A model generated the notes under the pieces. The model worked only from the letters and a program-made list of their open reading frames with translations. It ran no database searches and was not told where the DNA came from. A stretch of DNA of 64,000 bases from Liriodendron chinense (lineage: Eukaryota > Streptophyta > Magnoliopsida > Magnoliales > Magnoliaceae), in NCBI GenBank assembly GCA_003013855.2, contig ML058484.1, positions 11,519,344 through 11,583,343 of the forward strand, written 5' to 3'. A program made the position numbers and the translations under genes. Below, piece by piece: positions 35,709 through 46,923 of the stretch; the first letter of the stretch is position 1, and the number at the start of each line of letters is the position of its first letter.

Positions 35709-36401
35709 TGACGTAGGGGTAGACATGGTGAGGTTGATCACCATCTTCCTCATGGGATAACTACCTTGAATCCACAAGGCTCCCTGGACTCATCAACAGG
35801 GCTTTCTTGAATCCACAAGAGAAAATTGATAAAAATTAAAATTTTATTAAATAATAATGAGAATTATCTAATAAAAAATGAATTTAACTACCTTATATTA
35901 CCCTAAATAGACCATAGCTAATTCGTACTTACTAAAAATATTTGGTTTTTCGAAATAAAAAGTTATTAAAATTAGTAAAATCCTAATTAAAGAGACTACT
36001 ACTAAGTAGAGTCTTTCTAAAACTCATTATTGAGCAAGAATAGAAATTCCTAAATAAACAAAAACTCTAAAAAAGAAGGAAACACATTAAAAATCAGAAT
36101 TACTAAAAATAGTAGTTTTCCTTGAAATCTCATTTTTCTGCTGTAATCGCGCGTGTTCTAGCGAAATGAACAGACACGTGGGTTGGTTTACCACAAAACG
36201 AAATTTCATTAGGAATCCATATGTTGTGCATCCCTGTAACTCCACCCGGATCAAAAGTTATTGCTGATTTATGGTTCACCTTCTTTTGGTCCATCCATGT
36301 AAAAATAGTCGATTTTTGTCAACTTTTCTTTAATTTTTTGATCCATGTGCGATAGGAATGTGCTTGATCTATGCCCTTCGTTAGGGGGTTCTTGTCCTAC
36401 A
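35709..36401 (-). repeat. 5' LTR of the defective LTR element
   Basis: Begins tgacgtagg on the + strand and ends cctaca, so it starts tgtagg and ends cctacgtca on the coding strand. It sits two bases from the primer-binding site. Confidence 0.82.
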
Positions 36402-37509
36402 TAAAAAAAAAACTTCATTAAAAAAGATTAACTTTATATCCTTTCACAAATTGCATAAACCCAGGGCAATATTGATGGTTAGGATGACTCTCGATCATTG
36501 TTCCCTGTCTCTAATCTATACTTCTCAATGAAGGGTATACTAACAATTCAATCAACCCTTGAGTGAGGCAGACTTTGGTACGCCTGTGCATCCTATTCAC
36601 ATACCTATCATAATTGGAATGCAGCCCTCATTCGCACGCCCTCATTCACACTGTGGACTTTTTTTTTTAGTTAGCCATGCAACACACCCACCTTGTTAGC
36701 TGCGCAATGCACCCACACGATTGGTCACACGATGCACCCACCCACCAGTGGGTTAGTGTGTCTCCTTAGCACTAAGAACCTGAGACCTGCTGTTGAAACA
36801 CAAGTACACACTGTGAACTTGTGTTTGATTGAATTGAGAGCAACACTAACCTTGACAACAATTGTCTAAATTCAACTAAATAAATGCCTGAGATGGGCTT
36901 CTATGATCTTTCGATGTTGGAGATTTTAAACGGGGGTCCATCGACAACGGTACCCCAGCAGACTAGTGGTCTGGATCACTGAACTGTGGTCCCACTGGTG
37001 CAAACTAGAAAAACCAATTATAGTGTACGTGCATGTCCTCGACCGGGCCATACGTAGTTTTTGTAAGGCTTTTTCATTTTTCAAATTTTTTTGTTTTTAC
37101 ATTTTTACTGTTGTTTCATCGATGGTCTTTTACTTGAACGATTCCAAAATGCCACGTGTCCGCCAAATGACGTGCAACGTTGATTCTCCCAAATTAGACA
37201 CGTGTCTTCTGTTCATGCCTTCGTCAGCGTCCGACTGTATGCATGCGTCTGCCTGTGATGCTTTCCCATCCCTCCTTTGACATCCCTTCTTGTATAGTTT
37301 ACACGCACATGGTTGAAATTTTAGATGCCTTATGCCGAAAACACGTGTGCACGTGCTGTCTTTCTTCTTCTTCTTCTTCTTTTATTTATTTATTTATTTT
37401 TATCGAGAGGGATTGAATATTAGATGGTGGGGAACTATCTTGTCCGTAGATTTTATGAAATCATTCTTCTTACGTTACTTTTAAGCTCACTTCTATAAAG
37501 TTTTACTTT
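36402..37509. other. Distal upstream region of glutaredoxin 1, no gene seen
   Basis: No coding sequence. Positions 37305-37460 (catggttgaaattttagatgc, cacgtgtgcacgtg, attagatggtgggg) match 62355-62470 upstream of glutaredoxin 3, so the duplicated segment reaches at least this far upstream. A short (CTT)n/(TTTA)n run lies at 37365-37400. Confidence 0.5.
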
Positions 37510-38240
37510 TTAAAGCTTCTGGGCCCACACGCATGGAATCCAACATGGCATGCTTGCCCAAGATCCAAGCTTTCCATCAGGTGGGTCGTATTCTTTAGGT
37601 CTGAGAGCCTAAAAATAAGATGGCTTCTTCTGTCGGGTGTACAAAACACAGGGCAATTGTTTCTAGCCGTGGGCATTCAATCACCACTATTTCCTATCCT
37701 GTAGTCTACTTGAGATATGGACCTGCCTTTTGGGCTCGTGGCCTCACTAAAATGAGCTGGGAAAGTAGATGCACAGCATGGATAAAATACTAGAAAAAAT
37801 TTGCTACACCCACGAGTTAGCTACTCTAGCTACACCGGGTGTAGAAATGACCCCACCATAATGTATGTGTTGTATCCACTCCGTCCATCCATTTGGCGAG
37901 ATCATTTTAGGGCATGACACAAAAAATGAGGCAGATCCAAAGAACAAGTGGACCCATCACAGAAAATAATGGGGATTGAATGCCAACCATTAGAAACTTC
38001 TTGGAGTCCACTTGAGTTTTGGATCTATCTCATTTTTTGTTTTATGCCCTAAAATGATCTCACCAAATAGATGGAGGGCGTGGATACAACACATACATCA
38101 GTAGGGTCATTGGTACACCTGGTGTAGCTAGCGTACCTGACTCGTGGGTGTAGCAAATTTTTTCTCATAAAATACACACATCAAGGCAGGGCTCACAGAG
38201 CTTGTTCAGTATCACACGGTACTACAACGTCGGAGCTGCG
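37510..38240. repeat. Dispersed palindromic repeat inserted in the glutaredoxin 1 upstream region
   Basis: Text of the recurring family (caggtgggtcgta, gtctacttgagatatggacctgcc, ctaaaatgagctggg, gataaaatac, acacatcaaggcaggg) is split by the MITE at 37791-38166. The glutaredoxin 3 upstream region has no equivalent between the matching flanks. Confidence 0.65.
37791..38166. mobile_element. Foldback Mutator-type MITE, 376 bp, upstream of glutaredoxin 1
   Basis: The two arms, about 145 bp each, are near-complete inverted repeats: gaaaaaatttgctacaccc at both ends, followed by gctacaccgggtgtag against gctacaccaggtgtac, and cattttagggcatgac against cattttagggcataaa. It is flanked by a perfect 9-bp duplication, ataaaatac at 37782-37790 and 38167-38175. 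It lies inside a copy of the dispersed repeat, 405 bp before the glutaredoxin 1 start. Confidence 0.88.
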
Positions 38241-38265
38241 TGCTAGACTGCGCAATCCGAGTCAG

Positions 38266-38268
<3 letters not shown>

Positions 38269-38296
<28 letters not shown>
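38269..38296. repeat. (CT)n microsatellite upstream of glutaredoxin 1
   Basis: About 13 CT dinucleotides, separate from the leader (CT)n tract nearer the gene. Confidence 0.85.
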
Positions 38297-38298
<2 letters not shown>

Positions 38299-38373
38299 AT
38301 TTTTTATTTATTTATTTTATTTTTTGCCAACTGAAGTCCCAGCCTGTCCCTTTCTAGAATGATAATGGGGTAT

Positions 38374-38523
38374 TTTGGGCATGGGACAAAATATTTAGGA
38401 ACATTCTCCTTCTATTTTATTCCATTAGAAAATTCAGTCCCACGAGCATGTATAAATAAGCATCCTCACAGCTTCATATTCATCAGAACCAAAGCCTTCT
38501 TAGCTTTCTTTCAATCAAATTTC

Positions 38524-38569
<46 letters not shown>

Positions 38570-38570
38570 A
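38374..38570 (+). promoter_or_regulatory. Glutaredoxin 1 core promoter and (CT)n leader
   Basis: The TATA box is tataaataag at 38451-38460, 120 bp before the ATG. Upstream, ttttgggcatg and acattctccttct/ttttattccattagaaaa are shared with glutaredoxin 3 at 62951-63010, and the ttccattagaaaa part also with glutaredoxin 2. The leader has aaccaaagccttcttagc, then ctttctttcaatcaaa, in all three genes. A (TC)n tract of about 40 bp (38527-38567) ends just before the start codon. Confidence 0.75.
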
Positions 38571-38906
38571 ATGGACCAGGTGAAGGGATTGGCGGGCCAG
38601 AACGCATTGGTGATCTTCAGCAGCAGCTCATGTTGCATATGCCACTCCATCAAGAGGCTCTTCAGTGAGCTTGGAGCCCATGCAACTGTTTATGAGCTCG
38701 ACCAGGAACCCAGGGGAATAGAAACCGAGAAGGCATTGGTCAGGCTACTAGGTCGTAGCTCACCCTTACCGGCTGTGTTCATAGGCGGTCAGCTGGTAGG
38801 CTCTTCCAACGAGGTGATGTCTCTTCATCTCAAGCCCGACCCCACTCGAGAAAGCAAGAGCCATCTGATAAAGCTCCTCAAAGAAGCAAGAGCCATTTGG
38901 CTGTAG
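38571..38906 (+). CDS. CC-type glutaredoxin 1 (ROXY family), 111 residues
   Basis: A single-exon thioredoxin-fold oxidoreductase of the land-plant CC-type class. Its members use glutathione and bind TGA transcription factors in nucleus and cytosol. Active site CCIC is at residues 21-24 (SSSSCCICHSIKRLF). The cis-proline is P67 in LPAVFIGG, the glycine pair G72-G73 contacts glutathione, and GSSNEVMSL follows. The C-terminus carries an LxxLL-type motif (LIKLL, 99-103) and ends AIWL, close to the family's ALWL. Length matches the family (about 100-150). ATG 38571 is the first in frame after the (CT)n leader. It is the best-preserved of three tandem copies; Ile at the third active-site position is less usual than Met or Leu. 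Confidence 0.96.
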   Translation: MDQVKGLAGQNALVIFSSSSCCICHSIKRLFSELGAHATVYELDQEPRGIETEKALVRLLGRSSPLPAVFIGGQLVGSSNEVMSLHLKPDPTRESKSHLIKLLKEARAIWL

Positions 38907-40510
38907 TGCAATACAAATTCTGCTTTGATACTATGAAAAAGAATAAGTCACACACACATTTCTTGAGGACATGACTCTTTACGAACGTTTTAGGTCTTAG
39001 TTATGTATTAAAATTATATATGGAGTCTTAAGTTGATGGTTTAAAATACCATTAGTTAGGGTTTTAGCGAAGAGCATAGTGTATTGATCATCATGAGGAG
39101 AAATGTTTCTCTGGAAAGTTAAGTGGGTATTTTGAACGTGAAATATAATATTTTCTATCTTTCTTTTATGTGTATGTTTCTGCATTTTAAGGTGGAGTGA
39201 TGAAATTTTCCATCCATTTGGTAGAGTTAGTCTTATAATGGTTACCTAAGAGATAAAAGGAAAACTGAGAAGAATACATGGAAAATGGTCCTACTTGAGA
39301 CACAAATATGAAACCATTGGCGAGTCTTATTCTCTTTGTATCTTACTAATTTCTAGGTGGTGGGATCAAATGGGGCCCACTTCACCATTTGGGAACTTTT
39401 TGCTGTGTGTTTGTGTCTTTCGTTATGGATGGACCACTTGACAAAGCTCCCATTGATTAAAAGAAAAAATGTTCACAGACCATGATAAAGAATGGTGGCC
39501 CACTTAATAGGCAATGAAGATCTGTAGCCAATGGAATATTTTCAATGTGGCCCACCTATAATAGGGCTTGATGAATGACCTGGATCACCACATTTTGAGC
39601 TCTAACAATGGTAGAGCAACAATGGCAAGCAATGCTTGCAGGTTGCTTTTCCCATACAATTCCAAGACAGGATGCGAAATCCACTATTGCATGTAGGTCC
39701 AGCGTGGTAACCCCACCTAGCAATGAAATCGATGGTAAAAAATGGTCTTTCGCCTTGAGGCTTATCTGATACAATTCCTAAACATCATCGTATGATGCAA
39801 GATCTACACGCACCTACTGACTGAACAGTTTGATCTAGACCGTCCACCTGGTGGGTCCAACCTGAAGGAACAGTTTACATTCAACAGTCAAAAGTCCATC
39901 AGGCAGATGTTTACTGTCCAATCAGAACCATCCTTTGGTCATGGGCAATCCAATACATCATATGCTGACGAATATATAACATATGATGCATTCCTTTGCA
40001 TCTTTTTTTAACCACAAATCACGTTGCAGACAATAGCGGAAAGCACATGAATCTCAGAGGGCTAAGATCAAATACACCTCAATGGATGGTTAAAAAAGCT
40101 TCCACCTCCTACATGCTTCTGTTGTATCATGTGTTCTTGACATCTGACCCATAAAAAATGTCGTCCCACCTTGAAGATCATTGAGCGCAAAAGATCATAC
40201 CGATCCAGTCATCAGGTGGTCCACACATTGGCCATCCATTGTTTTCTATATGTACCCAAAATGATGGAAAAATCAGCTTGATTTTTGGGTGAAATGATCT
40301 TCAAGGGGCCCCAACCTTTTCAATGGCTCAGATGACATATAAATGTGGGATGCTCACCAGGTGCGTAAGGTAGAAGGACAACTTTACCATACGTCGGGGT
40401 GTATGTGATCATTCATCCATGTGAAAATCAAGTGCTAGTGTTTATAAGAATATTTAGATTGTCTAGTTCCTAAGATCATTCTTCAACAATGTGTCTTTAT
40501 ATTTTTCTGT
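38907..40510 (+). repeat. Downstream flank of glutaredoxin 1 (duplicated segment)
   Basis: No gene. The first part (gagtcttaagttga, gagaaatgtttct, ttggtagagttagtctta, gggcgagtcttattctctt) matches the regions after glutaredoxins 2 and 3. The part from about 39540 (gtggcccacctataatagggc, tggatcaccacat) matches 56790 onward, and from 39660 also 28290 onward. Homology to the longer copies stops near 40510. Confidence 0.7.
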
Positions 40511-43500
40511 AGGAAATTTTCCTTTTGGACCATTACTTTTTAAACTATTTTTATAGAGCCACTCGCCTTTTTTTTTTTTTTTTTTTACCGAAAGTCCAAA
40601 AGCGACTTGCCATGAGTACTCATCCATAAGGCTTGATCGATGAATTTTCTTATTGACGAAGATATTCTTCTCCCACAGGTCTTTTCACGTCGTGCGGAAG
40701 CTAGGTGGGGGCTGCTTTTTTATTTTTGTGGCAAATCCACTCCGCTCACTAGTTTCACCTGACCATTTAGGTGGTGGGCTAAAAAATGAACCAAATCCAA
40801 AGCGCAAGTCGCATGCGGGGCAAGAAGAAGTGGGAGGAAAATGCCTACCATTGAAACCTTTCCTGTCCATTGAGATGTTTTTATGCCATCCGAAGAGTCA
40901 TTCAAATAACTAAAAAGGTCACTCCCTCCCATTAGGATGAAGGATTTTTACCAATGTAGCCCTTCGGAATTGGCTGAATTCCATGTGAGGAAAGTCCTTT
41001 TAAAAAATTTCATGCGTAGTCCAGTGAATGCCCTCCCACACGCATACACAATAGAATGATGCCCACACTCTCTTACCTTTTTTCGTTTGTCGTTTCTGGT
41101 TTGACTTGATTGAAATATGGGGTTAACTAAGAGGTAAAAGTAACTTGGAGTCGCCACTAGCCAAATGAAGCTCAAATTAAATCTACAGTTGGCTAGAAAC
41201 TGTAGAATCACTTAGTGGTCAGGGAATCGTAAAATTCTCTAACTCAAAAATGACTCTTGCGATTTGCCTAAGAGTGTAGATTCTGGGTAAAGGTCTCGGT
41301 TATGAAAAAAGAAGGGGTTAGATACCATTTTCTACCTTTACAACGCACAATCTTTACTTTACGTGATTTTATGATTTTTTTAGCAGATTTAACAGAATTT
41401 CGACATTATGATATCTAGCCATGCTTCGCAGAGTTTGAGACTCTAGGAAGACAAAATGAGGAAATAAACAATGACTAGCCTTACTACGTAGGGTTTATGA
41501 CCTCTAGGTAGGGAAAATAAAAATAGAAAGATAGTAGATGAGAGGGATGATTACAAAAATGAAAAGGTGAGTATGTGTAATGGTAATGTGTTAGGAATGT
41601 GTGAACCAGAATGCAAGTTGATTGAGATGTCAGAAGAAAAAAGAGAGACCCAACACCTTTTTCTACAAAAAGGATGGTCAGATATCCTTAATTCTAACTT
41701 TACTTGTTGACTTCAGTAGCTTTCAGAATGTTGCTTTTGACTTATCAATAAAACGAGAAATGGAGACAAAAAGTCATAGGTTAGTTGTTCGAAGCCTTGG
41801 AAGGAAGGAGATCTGCCCTACCAGTATTAGGTGATTTAGTTGGACAAAGCTTCGGTAGGTCCTCTCCCAAGCTTTTGAACTCTCGTGATTGAGTAGAGTT
41901 TCGACAGAGCTTCGCTTTCTGTCTCTTGCTCTCTGCTTCTCGCGCTTCTGTCTCACTCTCCCTCTCTCTGTGCCTCTGGTGTGTATTTTACTTTACTTGT
42001 CCTCCATCAACATGAGGGTCCAATGTAGTGTAAAGATGCGAGTCCAATGTCGTACCTGAGGGACATAAACTTAAGAAAGTTAAGGGCAAATTCAATCTAG
42101 GTAAAAGAAAATAAATTTTAAAAGAAATTGTTTCTAAAAAGATAATCACTTAGATAATAAAGCAAACCAAGGCATAAGGATCCATATATAGAATTATACA
42201 TGAACCTGAGATGTAAATATTCCACCAACATTCATAAATCATGAACCATCCACCCATAAAATAAGAGATCTTTACATGAGAATGAAGCATTAGCACACAT
42301 GAACCATAGAATGGGTCCCAAGCATCCAAAATCCATGAGAGAATGGATCAAATGCCCATCTACATGTCATGTTTTCCAAAAAAATAAACTAATATGGATT
42401 TATGATCATATTCATAGGTGTGATTTGATCTACAACATTAAATAAGTATTAACAAACTTCAAAGTTGTGATACATACTTAAAATAGAAAAATAAACACCA
42501 CAATATTCATCCATTCATCATGTAAAAATAAAAATCCCACTACATCTCAAGTATATATAAATCCTACATGCTTTCCTCTCTAGCCTTGGTTGGGAGAATT
42601 AGGAAGACATTCTAATTAAATAAATAAAACATATAATTTAAGAAAAGAAAAAGAAGACATTATAATTAAATAAACAAAAGAAAAAGAAGATAGAGACGAG
42701 AGAGAGAAAGAGAATAAGAAAGACAAGAGAGATAAAGACTCAGAGAGAATGAGAGAATGACTAGGGGAGAGGTAGCCGTGCCTCTTTTTATAGCCTTCTA
42801 TGCATGCCCAATGCACCGTGTAGTGCACGTAAGTGTAGATTTTCATTTTCTTTTCTTTTTCTTTACTTTCTCATTCTTCAAATGAAATTTGAGCTGTCTA
42901 TATTGTTTCTCTTATTGAACAGGTCAAAACTGACCGTTGGCTTGTCAAATGGACGATCACAGCTCTCTGTGTAAGCTCAAAATGATCGCACACCTTTACC
43001 TTCTTTCTGGCCCACCTGAAACTCATTTTTCAGAGAAAATCTACCACTTAGCTTCAAACTTCGCTCTTGACGGTATAGAAGTCTCAGATCTTCCAGGTCA
43101 AATCTCAAAAATTACATGTATAATATGAATCAAAATAGTAAATACGTAATTATGATATTTCTAACTTTAACTTTTAAAAATGACAATGGTATCCTTTGAG
43201 TTTTTCTTGAATAGTGTCTTCTACGGACTTCAGAATCTGACGAAATTTGACGTGTAGGTGTTATTTAATGTCCTCTACCTGCTGTGTGAAAATCGGCCCA
43301 AACTGATACTCTGATAAAAAGTCGATTTTTCAAAGTAACCATTTGTCCCACGTTACCGTTCATACTACACCGTGGTCCATATATATTTTTCTGACTCAAT
43401 CTAAATCGTCCATATCACTTGGCACAATAAATAAACCATACAAAATATTCCTTGACCTTTGGTCGTAACTGTGGAAGCATACGTCTTCTTGTATTTTCAA

Positions 43501-44040
43501 ATTCGACACTTTATTACTCGGCGTGTTTTTTCTCTATTTCTTTCACTTCTTATCTCAACTCTTGAATTCTGGTGACCCCTCTGCATATTCTAAGATGTCC
43601 TTGATAGTTTGATTGTGTCCTTGCTCGATCCATGCTCCCTGAAAATCCATAAAATAATTACTTTTAGTAGGAAAAACACGTAAGTGGCCTAAATTGCAAT
43701 GCGTATGTAGACTCGATTTAAACCATTGATTTTGACTATGAAAACTAACTAAACTCTACTGATTAAGGGTATATATATGCAATATATGAGCTACAACAGC
43801 CTCCCATCCTTAGGTCCCAAGCCTTACTTAAATAGACGGCTCGGGAATGAAATATCTTGATCAAGGTAATTTTTCAATATATTGCGAGTCCAAATTGGTT
43901 AAGGGGCATGTTGGCAAGAAAGGTGGCATGTGGGGTTAGATTCACCCAGAAACGGTGGTAGGGAATCCATTTCCCTAGAAATGGTTACCCTGAGACCATT
44001 TTTGGGGCATTTTAATTCTGGTGTTTATAGTCTCATTGGG
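40511..44040. other. Intergenic, transposon-like remnants, no gene seen
   Basis: Dispersed-repeat text lies at 40740-40900. Positions 41135-41160 (aacttggagtcgccactagcc) resemble a primer-binding or leader sequence seen in plant LTR elements, with a related sequence at about 61745. Positions 42640-42750 are GA-rich. None of the open frames has a recognisable product. Confidence 0.35.
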
Positions 44041-44640
44041 CCACATGCTCGTTTGTTTTTAGAATGTCCTCTGGTACTGGGCACACTTTGCACTGGGTCA
44101 TCTGAAGTTGTTTCCACCATGCTAACGTGTCAGATTTCAACTTATAGGCGATCAACTTGACTTGCTTTTCTTTCGGCACATCCATATATTTGAAATACCG
44201 CTCTACCCCAACTAACCAATCGAGGAACTCCTCGATACATAATAGGCCATCAAAGTTAAAAAGTTCGGCCTTATCTCTATAGTTTCTTTCAACACGATCT
44301 ACATGTTTGTCCCCACAAACAGGACGTCAGACAATAATGCAGCCGACTTCCTCATTGCTGGAGCTTGAACTGTTTGGAGTAGCCCTGCGATTTGTCACAG
44401 GGAGTGCTCTACGAACAATCGAATTGTGCCTTACAATAATTACAGGAGGCTGAACTTCGTATGGGGCTCGGGGCGGAGTAAGCGCATTTGCGATTCGGTC
44501 GAGGGTGGCCTGCAGCCCTTGCATAGCCATCTAATTCTTCCGGTAGAGAGCTTCCATTCTCTCCGTAAGACATTAAACCCCCCTGAGCATCGTCAGCGAG
44601 ATTGTTGTCATGGTCGTTGCTAGTTGCCATCGGATCGAAG
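44041..44640 (-). pseudogene. Gag fragment of an LTR element
   Basis: On the minus strand, starting just inside the LTR at 44665, the frames give a gag N-terminus (MATSNDHDNNLADDAQGG), then MQGLQATLDRIANAL, RRALPVTNRRAT and the Retrotrans_gag motif AELFNFDGLLCIEEFLDWLV, YMDVPKEKQVKLIAYKL and AWWKQLQ. Frameshifts and stops break it. It is cut off near 44075, and the rest of the element is missing. It is related in layout to the gag remnant at 35334-35777. Confidence 0.82.
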
Positions 44641-44664
44641 GAGATTCCTCACTCTAATACCAAT

Positions 44665-45300
44665 TGACGTAGGCGTAGACGTGGTGAGATCGAACATCAT
44701 CTTTCTCACAGGATAACTACTCCGAATCCACGGAGCTACTGAGAATCCTCAACTAGTCTTCTTCGAATCCCCAAAGGAACCACTCGAATCCACCAGCAAA
44801 ATAGAGTAAAACTTAAGGAATTTTATTAAAAGATGAATAATGGCTGAATTACAATGAAATTAAATGAATTTATATAGCCTAAACACTCTATAAGAAACTC
44901 TAATGCAAGATTAGAAAGAAGTCTAAATGAAAAAAGAAATAAAATAGAAAACTCAGCGTGAATTTTCGGGCGAACGATTGATCGGCCTGAGTGAGCAATT
45001 GATCGGGCGATCGGTCACTTGCTTCAATCGCAGACCCCCAAAACAGTTCAAAGATGATTTGCGATTTTTGGAAGTTTGGGAGATCAATCGACCAGGGTCG
45101 GGTGATCGATCAATCACCAGATACGGTTTTAGTCCAGTGAACTCTCTGAACTATTTCCTGTACAGGCGATCGATCTGCTAGGGCGGGCAATCGATCGATC
45201 TGGCACTGAAATTGCTGGAAGTTGTCTTCTCTTTGGTTCTCTTTTTCAGATATTTTCTTTGGTTCTTTTCCATCCACGATCAGGGGGTCTCCTTGCTACA
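44665..45300 (-). repeat. LTR (5' LTR of the truncated gag element)
   Basis: Begins tgacgtaggcg on the + strand and ends ccttgctaca. On the coding strand it therefore starts tgtagcaagg and ends cgtca, like the LTRs at 33777 and 35709. The primer-binding-like sequence on the minus strand beside it is tggtattagagt. Internal text tgatcgggcgatcggtc and gatcgatc is repeated. Confidence 0.78.
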
Positions 45301-45901
45301 TTAGAAACGGATGCACGGTGTGGATAAAACCCATAAATCACAGTGGCCCTTCGGAGCTTCTGTCTGTTTCCAGCTAGGGACGGGTGCGGGTAGTACCCCA
45401 TCCGTGTTAACTGATATTTGTGCTTTCTCTTCATCCTGGTGGGGCTGATGATTGACTGGGTTTGATAGTGTATAGACATCACACGAATGGTTGAAATTGG
45501 ACATGCCCAAGAATTAAATGAGCCATTCTTTTGTTGAAATTGGACTTTGGACTTTGTACTTTTTTTTTCTTTTCTTCTTTTTTTTTTTTTTTAAATAATC
45601 TGTCCATTTTTTTCTTAGAAGTTTAATCTGCTTGATGACACTAGCTATCTAATGTATCTAACACGTACGTGTGCCATTCGCCTAATCACCGAATCGCAAT
45701 CAGGTTGTTAACAGGCCGGGTAGCCTGCCTGATCCGACGAGCCCAACCTGGGTCGGCCGGTTGGAGCTGTGGGCCTAGCTTCGGCCTCATATGCATGGCC
45801 TGATCAATTTTCCAGTCGGGATCAAGCTCAAATCATTTTAGACGTCTGACCAGACCTGGCCGTGGCTGGAATTTATATGTTCATGTGTTACATCTTACAA
45901 A

Positions 45902-46022
45902 TAGGGGTGTCAATGGGCCAGCACGGGTCTGAAAAATCAAAATTTTGGCCCAATGGCCCGGCCCAAAACAGTTCAAAATTCGGGCTGAGACCTACCCTAA
46001 GCCTGGTCCGTTGACAGCCCTA
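45902..46022. mobile_element. hAT-type MITE, 121 bp
   Basis: Terminal inverted repeats taggggtgtcaatgggcc and (reverse complement of the right end) tagggctgtcaacggacc. It is flanked by a perfect 8-bp duplication, cttacaaa at 45894-45901 and 46023-46030. Copy 1 of the block keeps the unoccupied site (atcttacaaatatgtc at about 14596-14611), which confirms the insertion. Confidence 0.93.
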
Positions 46023-46112
46023 CTTACAAATATGTCATTCCAATCCTCAATTTTGTTTATGTGTAGTTTATGGATAGATTAAGAACATTCAAGTGGGAAA
46101 TAATTGGGTTGG

Positions 46113-46250
46113 GTCCATACTCCACAAGAGTTTCAACATGAGGTTATGGGTTTGAAAACCTATTGTGGTGAAATCCCATTGTGGTGTGAGTGCGTGGGTG
46201 TGTTGTGTAGGGTGTGAAATTGTGGGTATAAAAAAATAATAATAACAATA
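46113..46250 (+). mobile_element. SINE, tRNA-derived
   Basis: The B-box-like gggtttgaaaacc lies at about 46148-46160, preceded by tttcaacatgaggttat, and the tail is A-rich (aaaaaaataataataac). The duplicated block copy 1 has no equivalent here, which supports an insertion. The A box is weak. Borders are approximate. Confidence 0.6.
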
Positions 46251-46404
46251 AAGTTCAGTTGGGATTGGGCCTATTGCGCTAGGCCCATATAAGGTTGGGC
46301 CAGGCTAAGGCCACCCCTAAAAAAAAGTATAATATCATGCGGTGGAGAATTAATTTACAACTTTTCCCAAGTCGATGTTTTAGGTAAAGTCTACATTGTG
46401 TATA

Positions 46405-46510
46405 CTCATGGCTTTGTGGTAGACATGGTGTGTTTCAACATTGAGGTCATGAGTTCGAGTGACCATGTAGTGTATGTGGCTGTGAGTGTGTGTGTGTGAA
46501 AGAAAAAATT
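46405..46510 (+). mobile_element. Second SINE of the same family
   Basis: Shares tttcaacattgaggtcat with the first SINE. It has an A-box-like stretch (gtggtagacatgg) and a B-box (gagttcgagtgacc, 46451-46464), followed by a GT-rich part and an A-rich end (gaaagaaaaaatt). It is absent from copy 1 of the block. Confidence 0.6.
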
Positions 46511-46768
46511 AATCAAACATCCTTAGCATCATCAGTGTCCAAACATTGTGTTATATCTTGGCTTGAAAATCTGGGTTTACTTTTTCCTGTAAATGTAGCT
46601 CACTACTTGAATAATGATCCATCAACCTTATATCCTAGTTTGCAAACTAGGCGGGTCAATGAAGGGGACTTGACCCGACCTTGTCACTAGCCTAGTCACA
46701 TTTGGCTTGGTTTTCTATTTCTAAGTCTACTCTTGACAAGTTTTAGTTGTTTCAGATTTCTTTCAATT

Positions 46769-46923
46769 CGGATCCTCTGCTATTATGAGTAGAGAAATTC
46801 TGCTTTTCACCTCTCTGATTGGGCCAACTCAGCCTGACAGCTCTGACGCTATAATTAGGTTGAGCTTGCCGAATCAAAGAGGTAGTAGCAGAGGTTCTCT
46901 GCTCAGTAATAGCAGAGGATCCG
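46769..46923. mobile_element. Foldback MITE (family 'ggatcctctgct'), copy 1
   Basis: The left arm (cggatcctctgctatta) pairs perfectly with the right arm (taatagcagaggatccg). The pairing continues with drift to the centre near 46846 through agagaa..tctgct and ctctgattgggcc. A diverged second copy lies at 53106-53281. The target duplication is uncertain (attcg on both sides is possible). Confidence 0.78.

Larger units (their letters stand above)
33777..36401 (-). mobile_element. Non-autonomous LTR retrotransposon (pol deleted)
   Basis: Two similar direct copies of about 0.7 kb, 33777-34490 and 35709-36401, bound a 1.2-kb interior. In minus orientation the LTR starts tgtaggac and ends at or near cgtca. 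Next to the 35709 LTR lies a primer-binding site, TGGTATCAGAGT on the minus strand (35695-35706), matching initiator tRNA-Met. The interior keeps a decayed gag start and a 3' acidic segment, but no protease, RT or integrase. A clean target duplication is not visible, because the flanks are A-rich. Confidence 0.82.

Noticed and set aside
36402..36412. Target duplication for the defective LTR element
   Set aside because: Left flank aaaag and right flank taaaa do not match, and both sit in A-rich runs.
40653..40913. 86-residue + frame and overlapping minus frames
   Set aside because: All lie over dispersed palindromic repeat sequence; frames on both strands are expected from an inverted repeat.
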